Origin: Pycnopodia helianthoides
Taxonomy: Eukaryota > Echinodermata > Asteroidea > Forcipulatida > Asteriidae
Assembly: GCA_032158295.1 (NCBI GenBank)
Contig: CM063245.1
Coordinates: forward strand, 1,302,001-1,366,000
Direction of reading: 5' to 3'
Length of the DNA: 64,000 bases
Part shown: one piece after another, positions 31,331 through 42,479 of the stretch
Numbering within the stretch: the stretch's first letter is position 1
Layout: each line of letters begins with the position of its first letter
Made by a program: the position numbers and the translations under genes
The notes under the pieces: generated by a model
The model's input: the letters and a program-made list of their open reading frames with translations, nothing else
Databases searched by the model: none
Told to the model about the DNA's origin: nothing

Positions 31331-34300
31331 ATGATGAACATTGCAAAAAAAATTGGTTGTTAACTTGTATATGTGTTTCGACAATCAAGGCAAAGATCTA
31401 TGATGTGTGAGCAGGTTAAAAGCCAATCAGTCTTGATGTGGAACTTTAAATACCATGTGAGATTAGGTCTGAAGCGTTTAAAGTTTACAAAAGGATAAAG
31501 ATAGTTTAAACAAAATTTATCAAGAGCAGAAAGAGGTCTGGAACAGTGGATCCGCACCTGTTAAGACAGGTATAGAATAACATTCCTTTACATTAATGTA
31601 TACTTCCATGACCTCTGCTGTAGTTTACCTGCATTTCGTCGGCTCAGTGCTATAACGTCGTTAATTGCAATTTCAAATCCGTAATGATCAAAAGGTCGTT
31701 AAGTGAAAAAATGTGAATTAGTTCGAAAAAATATACAAAAATCCACTAGTTATTTTTTTTCTTAGAAACTGAATGTTTCTTTTTGTCAAACTAATTTCTG
31801 GAAACCACTCTTGATAAAAAAACTCCATTTACCAGGTGCTCCAAAATATGCAAAATCATTTTTATGAAGTCCATGCAAATTGTTGGTAAACCATTCTGAG
31901 CAGATTCCAATCCTACAGTGTTTGGTAGCTATCATGTAAACTCTACAAATCTTTGCAGTCTGAAATGTTGCTTAGATTAGATTAAGCAATGTAGTGAGGT
32001 GGATAAAAAACACGAAGATCGTGACACGGTGGACAAAAGCACAATTTTTTTTTGAAGACTCCTATGGGTATGTAGATTGATAAAATCCCATGCTCCAAAA
32101 AAATTGCAATGACCTTGACCTAATTATGACGTAATATATTCATAATGGCCGCCATTTCCTTAAAACGGCATAACTTTAGTTATATAATGCCGAGGCAAAT
32201 TTTAGTAGCGAATTATATGTATCAGAGGCCAAGGAATCGAATGGCACTGTTCGTGTTGCGCTGAAACAAACAGTTTCATCATTTTTGAATTAAATTTGTC
32301 TATATTAGCATATGATGGTATAAAATACATCATCATCACCGAGGACAAATCAGTGGTTTGTATTAAAATATTTTATCATGTTTCAATTTCAGCTCATGGT
32401 TGTGAAGGCTAGCAGACCAACGTTAGTAACATTTGAAATTATAACTCGGTTTTGGATTGAAATGGTTTTGCTTCAGTTTCAGACAATGCAATTGCCATAT
32501 ATAACTTTTTAAACTGTTTCTTTGGCAACTGGAGTCTAAAATGTCCTAACGATGACCAAACCACAGACAGTTTTGGAGATCAAAATACACATGAAGTATA
32601 AACACCTTGCATCTGGATTGCATCTGGTGGTGCCATTATATAATGTCTTGACTGCCACCGTTAGATTAATTGAATGGTATGCGGATCTGTATCACACACT
32701 GACTTTTGTTTGAAACCGGAACATGTTCTAGCTAACTGGTTGGATGTGCGTCGTCCTTTGAGTATTCACACATGAGATAGAGTCTTGCATCTTCTGTTAT
32801 TTCGTGGTGTTCCATTTGGTAAGTTCTGATAACAATTTTGGGGTTTTTTTTTTTGGGGGGGGGAGGGGGGGCCACGAAACCTGTTCTGGTCATCACTGGT
32901 TAAAAGGGGCACCAATTTGTCTTGTTTTCTAGTTCAACCCAAAGCTGCAGGTTTATAATCTGCACAGAATACCAAAAGAAATGTCTCAAAGATTATTTTG
33001 TTGACAAAATGTCCGAATCGTAAGCAGTGGGGTTTATAAATCAAAAACAAATAATATATGTGTGGCAAGTAATGTGTATGCATGAGATGAATGACGTCAT
33101 GCGGCGCTGTACCTCGATACACTGCTCTCTGCACGGCAAGTCATGAATATGCATAAGACGTCACGCGGTATAACGAATAGCCTCGGGCGTCGCAGGTACT
33201 GCGTGACGTACCTCATGCATATTCACTTGCCACACACACACGGCCAGATCAGCCGGGCGCCCTGACTTCTCACGATCAGCAGGCAAAGAATCCTAGTTTA
33301 GATGGCGGCCCCTGAGTCACGAAGAACTTGAATGTAATTTTTGTACACGTTTTTTTGTGCTATTTTTAAATCATCACATCTTGACAAAGGAATCATTTGG
33401 TAAGCCCTGTCATGTATCATAGTAATTCTGGAAATCTAAGGAATATTATGAGTAGGTTTGAATAGTATGGGATGTTTAGAAATGGGAGAAATTTGCAATC
33501 AAAATCGGCTGAGGTGGCGATCCGACACTTTTTGCATTTTAAGGTATGTACAGATGGTGGGCTGTAATGTTGAGTGTTATATGACCGATGTTAAAAGAGA
33601 AGCATAACAGCCCAACAAGGTGGGCTAGGGAAGGGGTTGTTGGAACTCGTTAAAAAGAACTTTTATCTACCCTGCAATGACCTTTGCAGTTGCAGCTGTC
33701 AAAAATAATCAGTTTGGGCATTGATCATTAATTAAGTCATCTGAAACGATACAGTAATTACGAAAGCTCTAAAATAATTAGAAGCTGTGATGCTTGCTTA
33801 TCAAAACATCTAAAATGTTTTAATACAAGAAATTGAGACTGTTCATTATTGTACGATAACAAACTTTAAAATCAAAACGGACTTTAAAGGGGCAGGATTA
33901 CTATGATTTTAACAATAATTGAAGGAATTAGTATGTCCTAACTTGCCAAACAACATGTACCTATCTTTGTAGTCTAAATGCTTTAGACTTAAACAGTTGT
34001 GCCGTCAAGCAAATGGACCAGCATTGATTGACTTGGGTACAGGTTTCCCGAGGACGTCAATTGTTTGAGCGACGATCCTGCACCTTTAAATATATAGGTG
34101 GTTAATAGTAATAAACTGTAAAAAAAAAACTAATAACTGTAACTGTAAGATGCAGTCAAATAAATGGTAACACACTGCGATCCCTCGTCTACACAAACAA
34201 ACTGTTTTATGCGCTATTCAACATAATAAATCTCCTGTCATAACCTATATCCGGTCAGAATCATTGTGTTTCATTGTGTTAATGTGTTATTGTTTTGGTT

Positions 34301-35070
34301 GATAGTTATTGTTTATTATATCATAATGACATCATGGTATCTTATAGATCAGTGCCACGGTAATTATACTGTTGGCGAAACCACGGCAATAAAACCTTTT
34401 TTTCAAATTTCGTGTTGTTTGTGTAGTATTGACGACGATGATGTCATAATTACATCAATATAGTCACCATAAATGATATTAATTTTTTACATATTGATAC
34501 CACCCTCATTGAATTCCTTGACCTCATAAACATAATTTTGGCGTGTAGAAATCCCACCATGGCATTTGCGTTTGCTTTATTACATAAAAAGAGGTTATGA
34601 CATCATAAGGACGTAAATCAAGGTGATCCCATTCTCATATTTTTCGGAGCATAACTTTTTTTTTAATCTATGGGTCAGACTAATACTTTGGTTAAAAAAA
34701 TTGTGCTTTTGTCCACGGTGTAACAACCTTTTCCTTAATCCACCTCACTTATGTCATCAGGGAAAAGGTATTTCCAAACAAATGAGTGAATCATCTATTT
34801 ATCTTGTTGTTTCAGCTGTTGTCGCTTTAGAGTAATATTTCAATATTGTGAAAATATCTCTTATTATGAGAAAAACAAAAATGGAAACATTGAGTTGTTA
34901 CACACCGATTCCTTTCAGAATCATCATAGCTCAAGGTGTCAACGCAAACCTTAAGGCAGGTTTCCGTTTTGTTTTCAAGTACCGCTGAGTTTAACAAAGT
35001 GGCCAAACAGTACTTGAGGAGGATTACTTTGGGACTTTGAATAAAAATCTTTAATATTTTAATTAAGTAC
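31331..35070. other. Intronic DNA with scattered repeats
   Basis: G runs at about 32850-32870 and a small palindromic element at 33060-33235 are present, followed by a CpG-richer patch to about 33310 (GATGGCGGCCCCTGAG), which could be promoter-like. Otherwise no exon is recognised. Confidence 0.4.
33060..33235. mobile_element. Small palindromic CpG-rich element
   Basis: GTGTGGCAAGT at the left is inverted as ACTTGCCACAC at the right. Both arms carry ATGCATGAG and GACGTCA-like words, and a third, internal copy (GGCAAGTCATGAATATGCAT) lies at about 33136. Confidence 0.65.
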
Positions 35071-35148
35071 CTTCATTAGATGAATTTCTTTTTTGACACC
35101 ACTTGTACAACGCCTTCCTCAGAGGCTTTTCTCCACAGCAACATCTCC
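35071..35148 (-). CDS. Juxtamembrane Cys-rich exon
   Basis: The 78-nt exon, phase 1 to 1, lies between TTTTTAAAG and GTACTT. With the TGG made across the junction it encodes WRCCCGEKPLRKALYKWCQK and a Ser/Asn end. A basic, Cys-rich stretch directly after the membrane segment is the expected cytosolic anchor and a plausible acylation site. Confidence 0.7.
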
Positions 35149-35370
35149 CTTTAAAAATCAATTAAGCAAATCATAAAAGAAAGGTTGAAGGAACATCTGC
35201 AGGGCTTGAATTATAAGAAAATCTCCACTAGACACATCAGGAAAAACTTAATTTTGTAAATTTGAAAATACAACCATGTCCGAAGGCAAGCAGGGTAAGT
35301 GGTTAAGGGCAGTTACACATGTAGGTCTAAAGATCTAATGTTAATTGATAGATGACAAAAATCCACTTAC

Positions 35371-35448
35371 AATATATTGCAATGAGACCAAGTATTGCTA
35401 ATATACTTCCGATACTGAGACCAATAACAACTGTATTAGAAGTTGAGG
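35371..35448 (-). CDS. Transmembrane exon
   Basis: The 78-nt exon, phase 1 to 1, lies between TCTTTGCAG and GTAAGT. It encodes STSNT followed by about 20 hydrophobic residues (VVIGLSIGSILAILGLI), a typical single-pass helix with small-residue spacing. The preceding exon is Ser/Thr-rich and the next is basic and Cys-rich, which gives an outside-to-inside orientation. Confidence 0.75.
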
Positions 35449-36172
35449 CTGCAAAGATAAATCACAAAGTAATGGCGATTAATTACACATTGTTAACAAC
35501 TATTACTGGTATGGAATTGAAGGTAAATTGATGAAGATTTCCTGAAAACCAAAAGCTATTTTGACATTCTATACTTCACAAGTTGCACTGACATTAATTT
35601 GACCATGTCTTTTGGTTGGTCGGAACCGGAAGTTGAACATGTTGAAGTGAAAAATATATTCTAAAGTAAAGTTTGACCCATAGGCCTTCCAATATAATAA
35701 GTAATGAGGTCATTATCTTCAACAGGGCCCTCAGCTTAAAATGTACTATTTACTAAAGGTTATTTTTCATTTCTTGAGAACCACATGTTATGATTTGAAT
35801 CTTTGCATTTCTGTGAATGGTTAATGACTGAAATTTCTTGATTTTGTTAGTGACCTGATTTGATCTGGCTTCCTGTCCAAACCAGATATTTAAAAATGTC
35901 CATTAAAAGCTCTTTTTAATGGTTTTTATGTTCATACTTATATGATTATTATATTTTAAAACTTTTAATATTTACCTTCTATTCACACAATCCAAACACA
36001 TTGTGTTTGTAATTCTACAAACACTACATTTCTAGTTTTATGCATGTTCATGATTAAAAACAACAAAACAATTACCCCTGTAAGTGGTGACGTACCAACA
36101 GTGAATGGGACCTGGCAAGCCTCTGTGTGTAAAGTCATGTTGGGTCTTATACGCTGGTGCGCTTTACACGTA
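35449..36172. other. Intronic DNA
   Basis: No exon or element was recognised. Confidence 0.4.
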
Positions 36173-36749
36173 AGGCCCCCCCCCCCAAAAAAAAGGGTTC
36201 TGTTTCCAATTAGATGTCATTTAAAAAAAGGGTCGGTAGGTCGGAAAGTTTTTTTTATTTTGTGTTTTTTTTTAATTCCGATACGATTGACAATATGTCC
36301 ATGATCGTTCATGTGTTGAGCACAATCAACGGATTTGCACAACGAATTAGGCAAAATTGCACGCAAAATGCAGTTTGCGCTCTGCAGATTTGGCAGTTAA
36401 TCTGCCCGACCTTGCAAATTGTGTGCAAATTGTGTACACACATGCGCGCTGCGCATTGAATTGTGGGTATTTTTCTCTCGTAGTCGAGTCGTTGGACATC
36501 ATCACAGGCTCAAATCACTGAGATATCTGTAACTTCTTCTTGATATGTTCTGGTTTTTATTTCAAATGTTGCCTAAAACATGGTAAATTGGTAAAAGTCA
36601 GACATTTTCTTCCAGGTAAAACAGGTTTTTTTTGGTTGTTGTTTTTTTCCCGTTTTTTTTTTAAAGGCCGAATAAAAAGTTTAAGGTCGCGGCGTAAAAC
36701 TAGGGTCGGTCGGGGAACGGGAAACAGAACCCTTTTTTGTTTTGGCCTT
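36173..36749. mobile_element. Inverted-repeat element with GGCC ends
   Basis: GGCC, a short C/A run and AAAGGGTTCTGTTTCC at the left are mirrored by GGAAACAGAACCCTTTT and GGCC at the right, with GGGTCGG-type words further in on both arms. It has no coding capacity. Confidence 0.65.
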
Positions 36750-36910
36750 AACACTTTAATCTTGTCTTTGTTGTTTTCAGGTACTGCACCTTATATGCCA
36801 AGCGCCTTATACATTCTTTGCAGGAAATGTGGTGCAATATGCAGCCAATTGAACCAGGAACACCAGAGCTAACCCCTTCTCGTCACGATAAGTGCACTGG
36901 ATTCACTTAA

Positions 36911-37260
36911 AGGTATTGTACACTTTTGGTAACAGCTCAAAATCAGTGTCCACATTTAGTGTGATTCAACATATGCAGGAAAAAACAAACCTGTGAAAGT
37001 TTGAGCTCAATCGGTCATCGAGGTCACGAAAAAATAGTTAAAAGAGACCTTACATGTATGTGTTTTCTGTTTTTTCAAACATCAAGTTTTTATCACGCGT
37101 GATAAAAACTGTTGTTTTACTCATTTCTCAGAAACTATAGCATTTTAGGCAGAAATATTTTAAGGAACCCTTTCTACCATTACTTACTTTAAATCATGTA
37201 AGTTATCTGTGAATCTGTGAACATTGTGTGTTTCGATCTTACCAATAGTGTACAGGGCCT
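36911..37260. mobile_element. TTAA MITE, family C
   Basis: AGGTATTGTACAC and the inverse GTGTACAGGGCCT are bounded by TTAA (36907-36910, 37261-37264). Read in reverse, its interior shares the GAGCTCAAACTTTCACAGG core with families A and B. A central ATCACGCGTGAT palindrome is present. Confidence 0.8.
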
Positions 37261-37534
37261 TTAAGTGCATTACATAACAAACAGGACCTACGGCTTTACT
37301 TCCCATCCGAAGCATGCAGCAACAATGGTTTTAAAGCATCTTGCCGGGACTCAAACACACACTCTGCTGATCAGAAACACCGCTCAGCTACATCAAACAA
37401 ACACTACGAAATGGGTGTTTCATTACAATGTTTCATGATATCATCAGAAATTGTAGCACCGTTGAAAACCCAAACACCCAGTGTTTATGACTAAAAACCT
37501 TGCAAGTTTTTTTCTAGTCTAACGCTAAATACCT

Positions 37535-37727
37535 GGGCCTAATTTCATAGAGCTGCTTAAGCAGGAAATATTGCTTAACAATTGCCTGCTAAGCAGAAAT
37601 GAGCAGGATACCAGTCATAAATTGTGCATGTAACATGGTAGTTTGGCTGGTAACCTTATTCTGGTAAGCATAATTTTGTCGCGCTTAGCTACTTTTTGTG
37701 CTTAAGCAGCTCTATGAAATTGGGCCC
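37535..37727. mobile_element. GGGCCC-family element, intact copy
   Basis: GGGCCTAATTTCATAGAGC and the inverse GCTCTATGAAATTGGGCCC enclose a body with further inverted words (CTTAAGCAG, GCTAAGCAG, CTGGTAACC). It provides the empty site for the nested insertion at 5060. Confidence 0.8.
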
Positions 37728-37835
37728 TGGGTCTTAGTCTTAGTCTTAGTGTACACTTGGACAGTACACAAATGTAGCTGCTCAAGTGCATCCTATTTAA
37801 CTGGTGTTGGAAGTGCGAAAGGCATGCTGGGCAGC

Positions 37836-38666
37836 CTGAGACCCCGTTCCCACTGGACCCCGCATTGATCGCGCAATTCGAGAAAAGGGCGATCAGACCC
37901 CGCAATTTCTCGAAAAGGGCGATCAAAGGGCGACCAAGCATAAGTGGGAATGCGAGAGCGATCAGGATCAGACCCCGCAATTTTGATCCACCTCAGGAGT
38001 AGGATTAAAGCGGGATCTGATCGCTCTTTTGGATTAATGGGCGATCAAAAGTCTAGTGGGAACGCAAAGGACGATCAGACCCCGCAATTTGAGGGCGAAC
38101 ATCCGGTCCAGTAGACCCGAATGGCACGAAAACGGTGTTCTTTTTTCTTCTATTCCCAGCACGCACCACGCATTTGGTGACATAAAAGAATTGCAAGTAA
38201 AGCATAAAGCAGTATTGACGTCACGTGACGATACCAACTACACGTTCTGTACAACGCATCCACACTAAACCCAAACCCACGCCAATTTTTGGATGCATTG
38301 TACGTTCTTTAAAGATGGCAGCGCCCAGCAATAAACGTCCCATAAATTCGTCCAAAAAAAACCCCCAAAAGATGAGAAGCGTGGCAAGCTATGGTCGGAC
38401 GAGGAGCTGGGAACTTTTTAGACATCTGGGCCAGTCAAGAAATTCAAAACAAACCGTGAGAAATAGCACAGTATTTCAGGTAATTGTGAGGAAGATGGGC
38501 GAAAGTGACCTGCGTTGGTGAACTTTTGATCTACTTCCGTTTACAAAAGGTGGATCAATGCGCGATCATACTCAAGTGGGAACGCGACCGCGATTCACGT
38601 CTGCGACTAATCCTTTTGCGGGGTCAGGATCTTGTAATTGTGGATCCAGTGGGAATGCGGTCTGAG
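37836..38666. mobile_element. Inverted-repeat element, possibly Harbinger-derived
   Basis: The ends CTGAGACCCCGTTCCCACTG and the inverse of CAGTGGGAATGCGGTCTGAG pair over about 22 bp. Repeats of GACCCCGCAATTT and GGGCGATCA fill the left part. Around 38310-38520 a frameshifted plus-strand block reads KLWSDEEL then RNSTVFQVIVRKMGESDLRW, like the Myb/SANT-type protein of PIF/Harbinger elements. The superfamily is inferred. Confidence 0.5.
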
Positions 38667-38689
38667 TGCTTGACTCTACCTGACCCCCA

Positions 38690-39714
38690 AGAGAAAGCTT
38701 TTGGTTGTTTACCACAGGTCTAGCAACATGAGCAGATTGAGGCAAGTTGTTCTTGCGCATATAAGGCAATGCTTGTCTTTGCTTAGCCCAATTAACACCA
38801 ACCCGACAAGAAGTGTGACCAATACGAAAACACTTGCCACACTTATGTTGGCATCTGCAAGAATGAAAATGACAACCATTTGGGCTTTTACAGGCAAAGC
38901 AAAGCCCCCTGGACAGCTGAGGCCATGAGAAGGCTGGTTGGCAGAAAAAAATTATAAGGACAGGAAGGTTAGTAGTTGCAGCTGCAACTGTCATCCATAA
39001 TTCCATGTTGATAACTTCCCAATTATTGGATGGGTTACATTCTTGGAGCGAAAGGAACTGCTCATTGTACTTTTTCCACCCATTCCCTAGAAACTCAATT
39101 GCTGCAAGCCTGGGCCCAATTTCATAGCGCTGCTTAATGGCTGATTTTTTGCTTACTGTACGAGTTTCCATTTCATAGCGCTGCTAACCATAAGCTAACG
39201 AAGAGGCATGCTAACCTTTCAGTGCTTCTGTATGAAAATGAATGATGTAACAATGCAAATCCATGAAATAAATGCGCAAGCTGGCCAGTCAATTTTCTTG
39301 CTAACCTGTGAAATACGCTTACGCTTAAGCCAATTTTTTCTGCTACAGTAAGCACAAAAATTTGCTCATCATTAAGCAGCACTATGAAATTGGGCCCTGA
39401 TCGTTTCAATGTACTTAAGCATTTCAATAGCACGAGTAGGATATTGAAGAAGATATACTGCCATAAATGTATGAAAAGCCGAACACTATACTTCTAATCA
39501 AAAGTATCCAGCTTTAAACTTGGATTGGAGTTACCCTTTGTTTTAGGACCATTCTATTCCCATCCACAGCCAGAGTCACTTCAGTATTTTCCATTCCCTT
39601 GGAAAGAATGGCCTTTGCATTATCCTGATATAGCAGGGAAAGATCACTGTATGCCAGCCCAAATTTTCTCTTTAAGGTTTTGAGGCACATATAAGCAAAG
39701 CTGGACACTGGCAC
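38690..39714 (-). pseudogene. Gag-like protein of a retroelement, broken
   Basis: In minus-strand order: MENTEVTLAVDGNRMVLKQR and TPIQ (39714-39514), QYPTRAIEMLKYIETI (about 39440-39400), then, after a 286-bp inserted element, GWKKYNEQFLSLQ, WEVINMELWMTV and a Cys-rich block (GLCFACKSPNGC, HKCGKCFRIGHTSC). TPIQ, LKYIE, W-x-x-Y-x-x-QF, ELW, then a CCCH/CCHC zinc region is the layout of gag-like ORFs I know from tyrosine-recombinase (DIRS/Ngaro-type) retroelements in marine invertebrates. That attribution is from memory. It has frameshifts, and no RT was found nearby. Confidence 0.6.
39112..39397. mobile_element. GGGCCC-family element inserted in the gag-like pseudogene
   Basis: GGGCCCAATTTCATAGCGCT and the inverse GCACTATGAAATTGGGCCC bound it. 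It is diverged internally from the copies at 5034 and 37535. It splits the gag-like reading between LKYIETI and the GWKKYNEQF block. Confidence 0.75.
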
Positions 39715-40032
39715 TTGTTTGCTTGAGGCTCAGACAAATCACCCTGCAAATTATGCAAGGCTAATCTGTAAAGGAGCACTCAGTACCAGTGCAAACCAAT
39801 TTGAGGCTCCGACTAGGGAAAAAAGAAAGAACGGCCCAGAGAACCACCTGGAATGGCAGAACCAATAAAATTTGGACCTAACACGTAAACTTAAAGCACT
39901 TAGCGGTCCCATGCCAACCTGGGGAGCAAACCCATTGTTCATGGTATAAATCCCCCCATTTGAGATGTTACAAGAATATAACTTGTGAGTTAGCTGTAAC
40001 TTCCCCGTCACTGAAGCCCAAGTTTAACTCAC

Positions 40033-40279
40033 CTTGTGGTGTTGTAACTTGCGAAGCACCAGTAGCTAGTTGAATAAAAGAAGTACTACCTGTGCTAGCA
40101 TTAGGGGCAGCTGTCTGCACATCTTCCCTCATGGTTGTATCAACCTCAGCTAGCTGTAGCGATTGACTGCTAGTGCTATGCAATGTTGGACTCTTCAGCG
40201 TTAGTACAGTCAGTAGGGGTAAAACTCTGTACCCAGCAGCCACTTTATCTCCCTTAATTTCGTCAAATTTTATCCTTAC
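40033..40279 (-). CDS. Extracellular stalk exon
   Basis: The exon lies between the strong acceptor CAACCCTTCTGTACAG and donor GTGAGT, has 82 codons plus one base, and ends in phase 1, which joins to the transmembrane exon (TTPQ-A-STSNT). It encodes VRIKFDEIKGDKVAAGYRVL, then a long Ser/Thr/Gln-rich stretch fit for O-glycosylation. The first 20 residues recall the last strands of a CUB domain (weak). Upstream exons were not found. Confidence 0.5.
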
Positions 40280-40399
40280 CTGTACAGAAGGGTTGAAAGA
40301 ATGTATACAACTATAAAACAGGCAAAATGAGCGATTTAAGGAAGGAAGATGGGGTAGTAAGTGTAAAACTTTTAAAGTGTCCAAAACTCGCTACACCCG

Positions 40400-40667
40400 T
40401 TTTTGATTTTGATACTTCAAAATACATTTGCCCTGTGCCCAGAACCCATGCTGTGTCATTTGCAGATCGCTGGACCAAAAGAATGGAACACTCTTCCAAA
40501 TCACATCAAGGATGCTCAGACAATTCATATTTTCAAGAAACTGCTTAAATGTTATCTTTTTCAACAAGTGGACTGTAATCACTTTCATGTAACTGTCTTT
40601 AGCGCCTTTGAATTTTTTTTTTTGATTTTGGCGCTGTATAAATGTTTTCTGATTGATTGATTGATTG
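40400..40667 (+). mobile_element. 5'-truncated LINE 3' end
   Basis: One frame reads AGPKEWNTLPNHIKDAQTIH then IFKKLLKCYLFQQ, the standard C-terminus of CR1/L2-like non-LTR retrotransposon ORF2 (WNxLPxxI...F...L...L). GGCGCTGTATAAATG and a (TGAT)n tail at 40651-40667 close it. Confidence 0.85.
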
Positions 40668-41329
40668 TCCGGTTTTCGGCTCCTTGCCTCACTACTAAAT
40701 CTCCCTAGGGGAACATTTCACAATTTTGTGAGTGTGAAAAAAACCAGCTTTTAAGCTGCTTTTGGCAAAAATAAGTTGATACAATGTCAATGACATGTCC
40801 CAGTATAACAGCTAATTATATCGATGTCCTAAGTAAACATAGTGGTGCAATAGAACGAAATAATGCCCCTCCCTGGATGTAAGGCTAATCTCCTCAATTT
40901 ACCTATACCTGAGGGTGTAGTTTACCACCTCAGCGAATACAATCAGTGAATTCGGGGAACAAGTATTTATAATGACAGTAGAGAGCAAGTGTTTATTTAG
41001 AGTCACTGCATATGTAAGAATGTACCAAGTGGTGATTCATGGGTTCTCAGATCTTCTTCTAAAAAATCAGAGTGATACATCATCATACCATGGGGGAAGA
41101 AAGAAAATACTTCCTCCATGATCATACCAAGCTAAACAAAAATTTGAGCTTGCTGACTGTTTTGGTTTGGGCGTAATAAATTATCAAAGATTCAGCCTAA
41201 GAACCCTCGTAAAACGAAAAGTACATTCCCAGTAAACAAAAAAACATGCGCCAAACTCATCCCAACAAGAGTAAAACATTTTGTTTTACCTCCAGTGGGG
41301 CACATAACAGAAGTTAAAAAAAACAGATG
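40668..41329. other. Stretch without a recognised gene
   Basis: AT-rich with no clear exon or element ends. Confidence 0.35.
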
Positions 41330-42080
41330 GGATTTCGTTGGCGCGTCATGTTATGCTGACCTGAACCTTTGACGAACGGCGCCCTCGATGCCATTTTCAA
41401 CGCCTAATAACTTGATGCGCCTATAAGATCCCATGAAATAAACAAGATAAGATAAAAGAACTCGCAGCCCTAAAACAAATTGAAGTGCAAGTCGGTGGGA
41501 TCTTGTTGGTGCAGAGATAATTGAGGTCAAAGGTCAAATTTTACAAATTTCTTGCGTTTTCGCACCTCCTTAACCTTTTGCACCAAAATCAAAAAACTTT
41601 TAAAATGACAACCAGGTGTAGAATCAGTTTTCCTCTGATGACAAATGAAAAAAGAATCTTGGGATCTCTACAATTTGCATGTCAAAAGATTTTCTGAAAC
41701 TTTTATAAACATATTTGCATTCCATGCATACATGTTTTAGCCTAGAATTGGCATAACATGCACTTTTCTCATTGCGCAAACAAGATCCCATCAATGTTTT
41801 CTTGTATGGTTTAGTTTAGTGTTCCTAAACAGATTTCAATTGATAACTAACTGGGATTATGTTGGCGCACAAATATAAGATAGGTCAAAGGTCATACTAA
41901 CTACAAATGCTTACTATTTTGCGCAATTTTGCGTCGTCAAGAAATGCATTCGCCAATATGATCCCATTAAATTGTCTGCATTTTATGATTATATAGGTTC
42001 TCAGCAACACATAAAAAGCAAAAACCAAATGGGATTTGGATGGCGCTAAAAAATATTACAGGTCAAAGGTCACAACATCA
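41330..42080. repeat. Degenerate tandem repeat carrying DR1-like sites
   Basis: Four irregular units begin with a TGGGAT(T/C)...TTGGCGC phrase at about 41332, 41498, 41852 and 42030. Three contain a perfect AGGTCAAAGGTCA (41524-41536, 41882-41894, 42060-42072), the direct-repeat-1 site of nuclear receptors such as HNF4 and RXR. Whether it is used is unknown. Confidence 0.6.
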
Positions 42081-42336
42081 TGTTGTCACTTTGTGCAATG
42101 TTGTACAATTGTTAACATTAAATTCCAAGTAAAACAACTCTGTCAGACATTTCAATCAATGATTTCACAAAATTTTATCTCTATAATAATGTACAGTACT
42201 GGCTTTAACAAGACTCAGAGTTAGTGGCAAAAAAAAAGCAAATGCATGCTATTTTATTAGAAAAACTGAGAACAAAATAACAATAATAACTCTATCACAA
42301 GCACCTACATCGGCACAGCAACATACTGTACATTAT

Positions 42337-42479
42337 ACAATTGTTGCCAGCGGTGACATGGTCCATGGTGTTTTGTACACCCGAGGGGAGCAAATGGCAC
42401 CCGAGGCAAAGCCGAGGGTGCCATTTGCCCCCGAGGGTGTATAAAACCCATGGACCATGTCACAGCAGGCAACAATTGT
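42337..42479. mobile_element. Near-perfect 143-bp hairpin element
   Basis: ACAATTGTTGCC at the left is mirrored by GGCAACAATTGT at the right, and complementarity continues (GTGACATGGTCCATGG, CACCCGAGG, GCAAATGGCACCC) almost to a centre at about 42407. An outer pair, GTTATACCTGTCTTGAAT at about 42484 and its near-inverse at about 42657, follows. Confidence 0.8.

Larger units (their letters stand above)
13352..40279 (-). other. Gene model: single-pass membrane protein with cassette tail
   Basis: Minus-strand exons recognised by splice sites and frame run from 40279 down to a stop at 13352-13354. In transcript order: stalk (40033-40279), transmembrane (35371-35448), Cys-rich juxtamembrane (35071-35148), two Cys-exon plus 36-nt-exon pairs (27912-27974 with 26523-26558, and 25467-25526 with 19425-19460), then Ser/Pro-rich exons (17644, 17090, 15859, 15215, 13687) and a terminal exon (13352-13446). 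All tail exons except one are symmetric, phase 1 to phase 1, so any subset can be spliced in frame. The ectodomain lies upstream and was not found. The start codon is not identified. The protein is presumably a plasma-membrane receptor or adhesion protein, but no family is assigned. Expression is untested. Confidence 0.6.

Noticed and set aside
38034..38237. Plus- and minus-strand ORFs inside the 37836-38666 element as genes
   Set aside because: They follow the repeated CCCCGCAATTT and GGGCGATCA words. Only the short SANT-like relic near 38.4 kb resembles protein.
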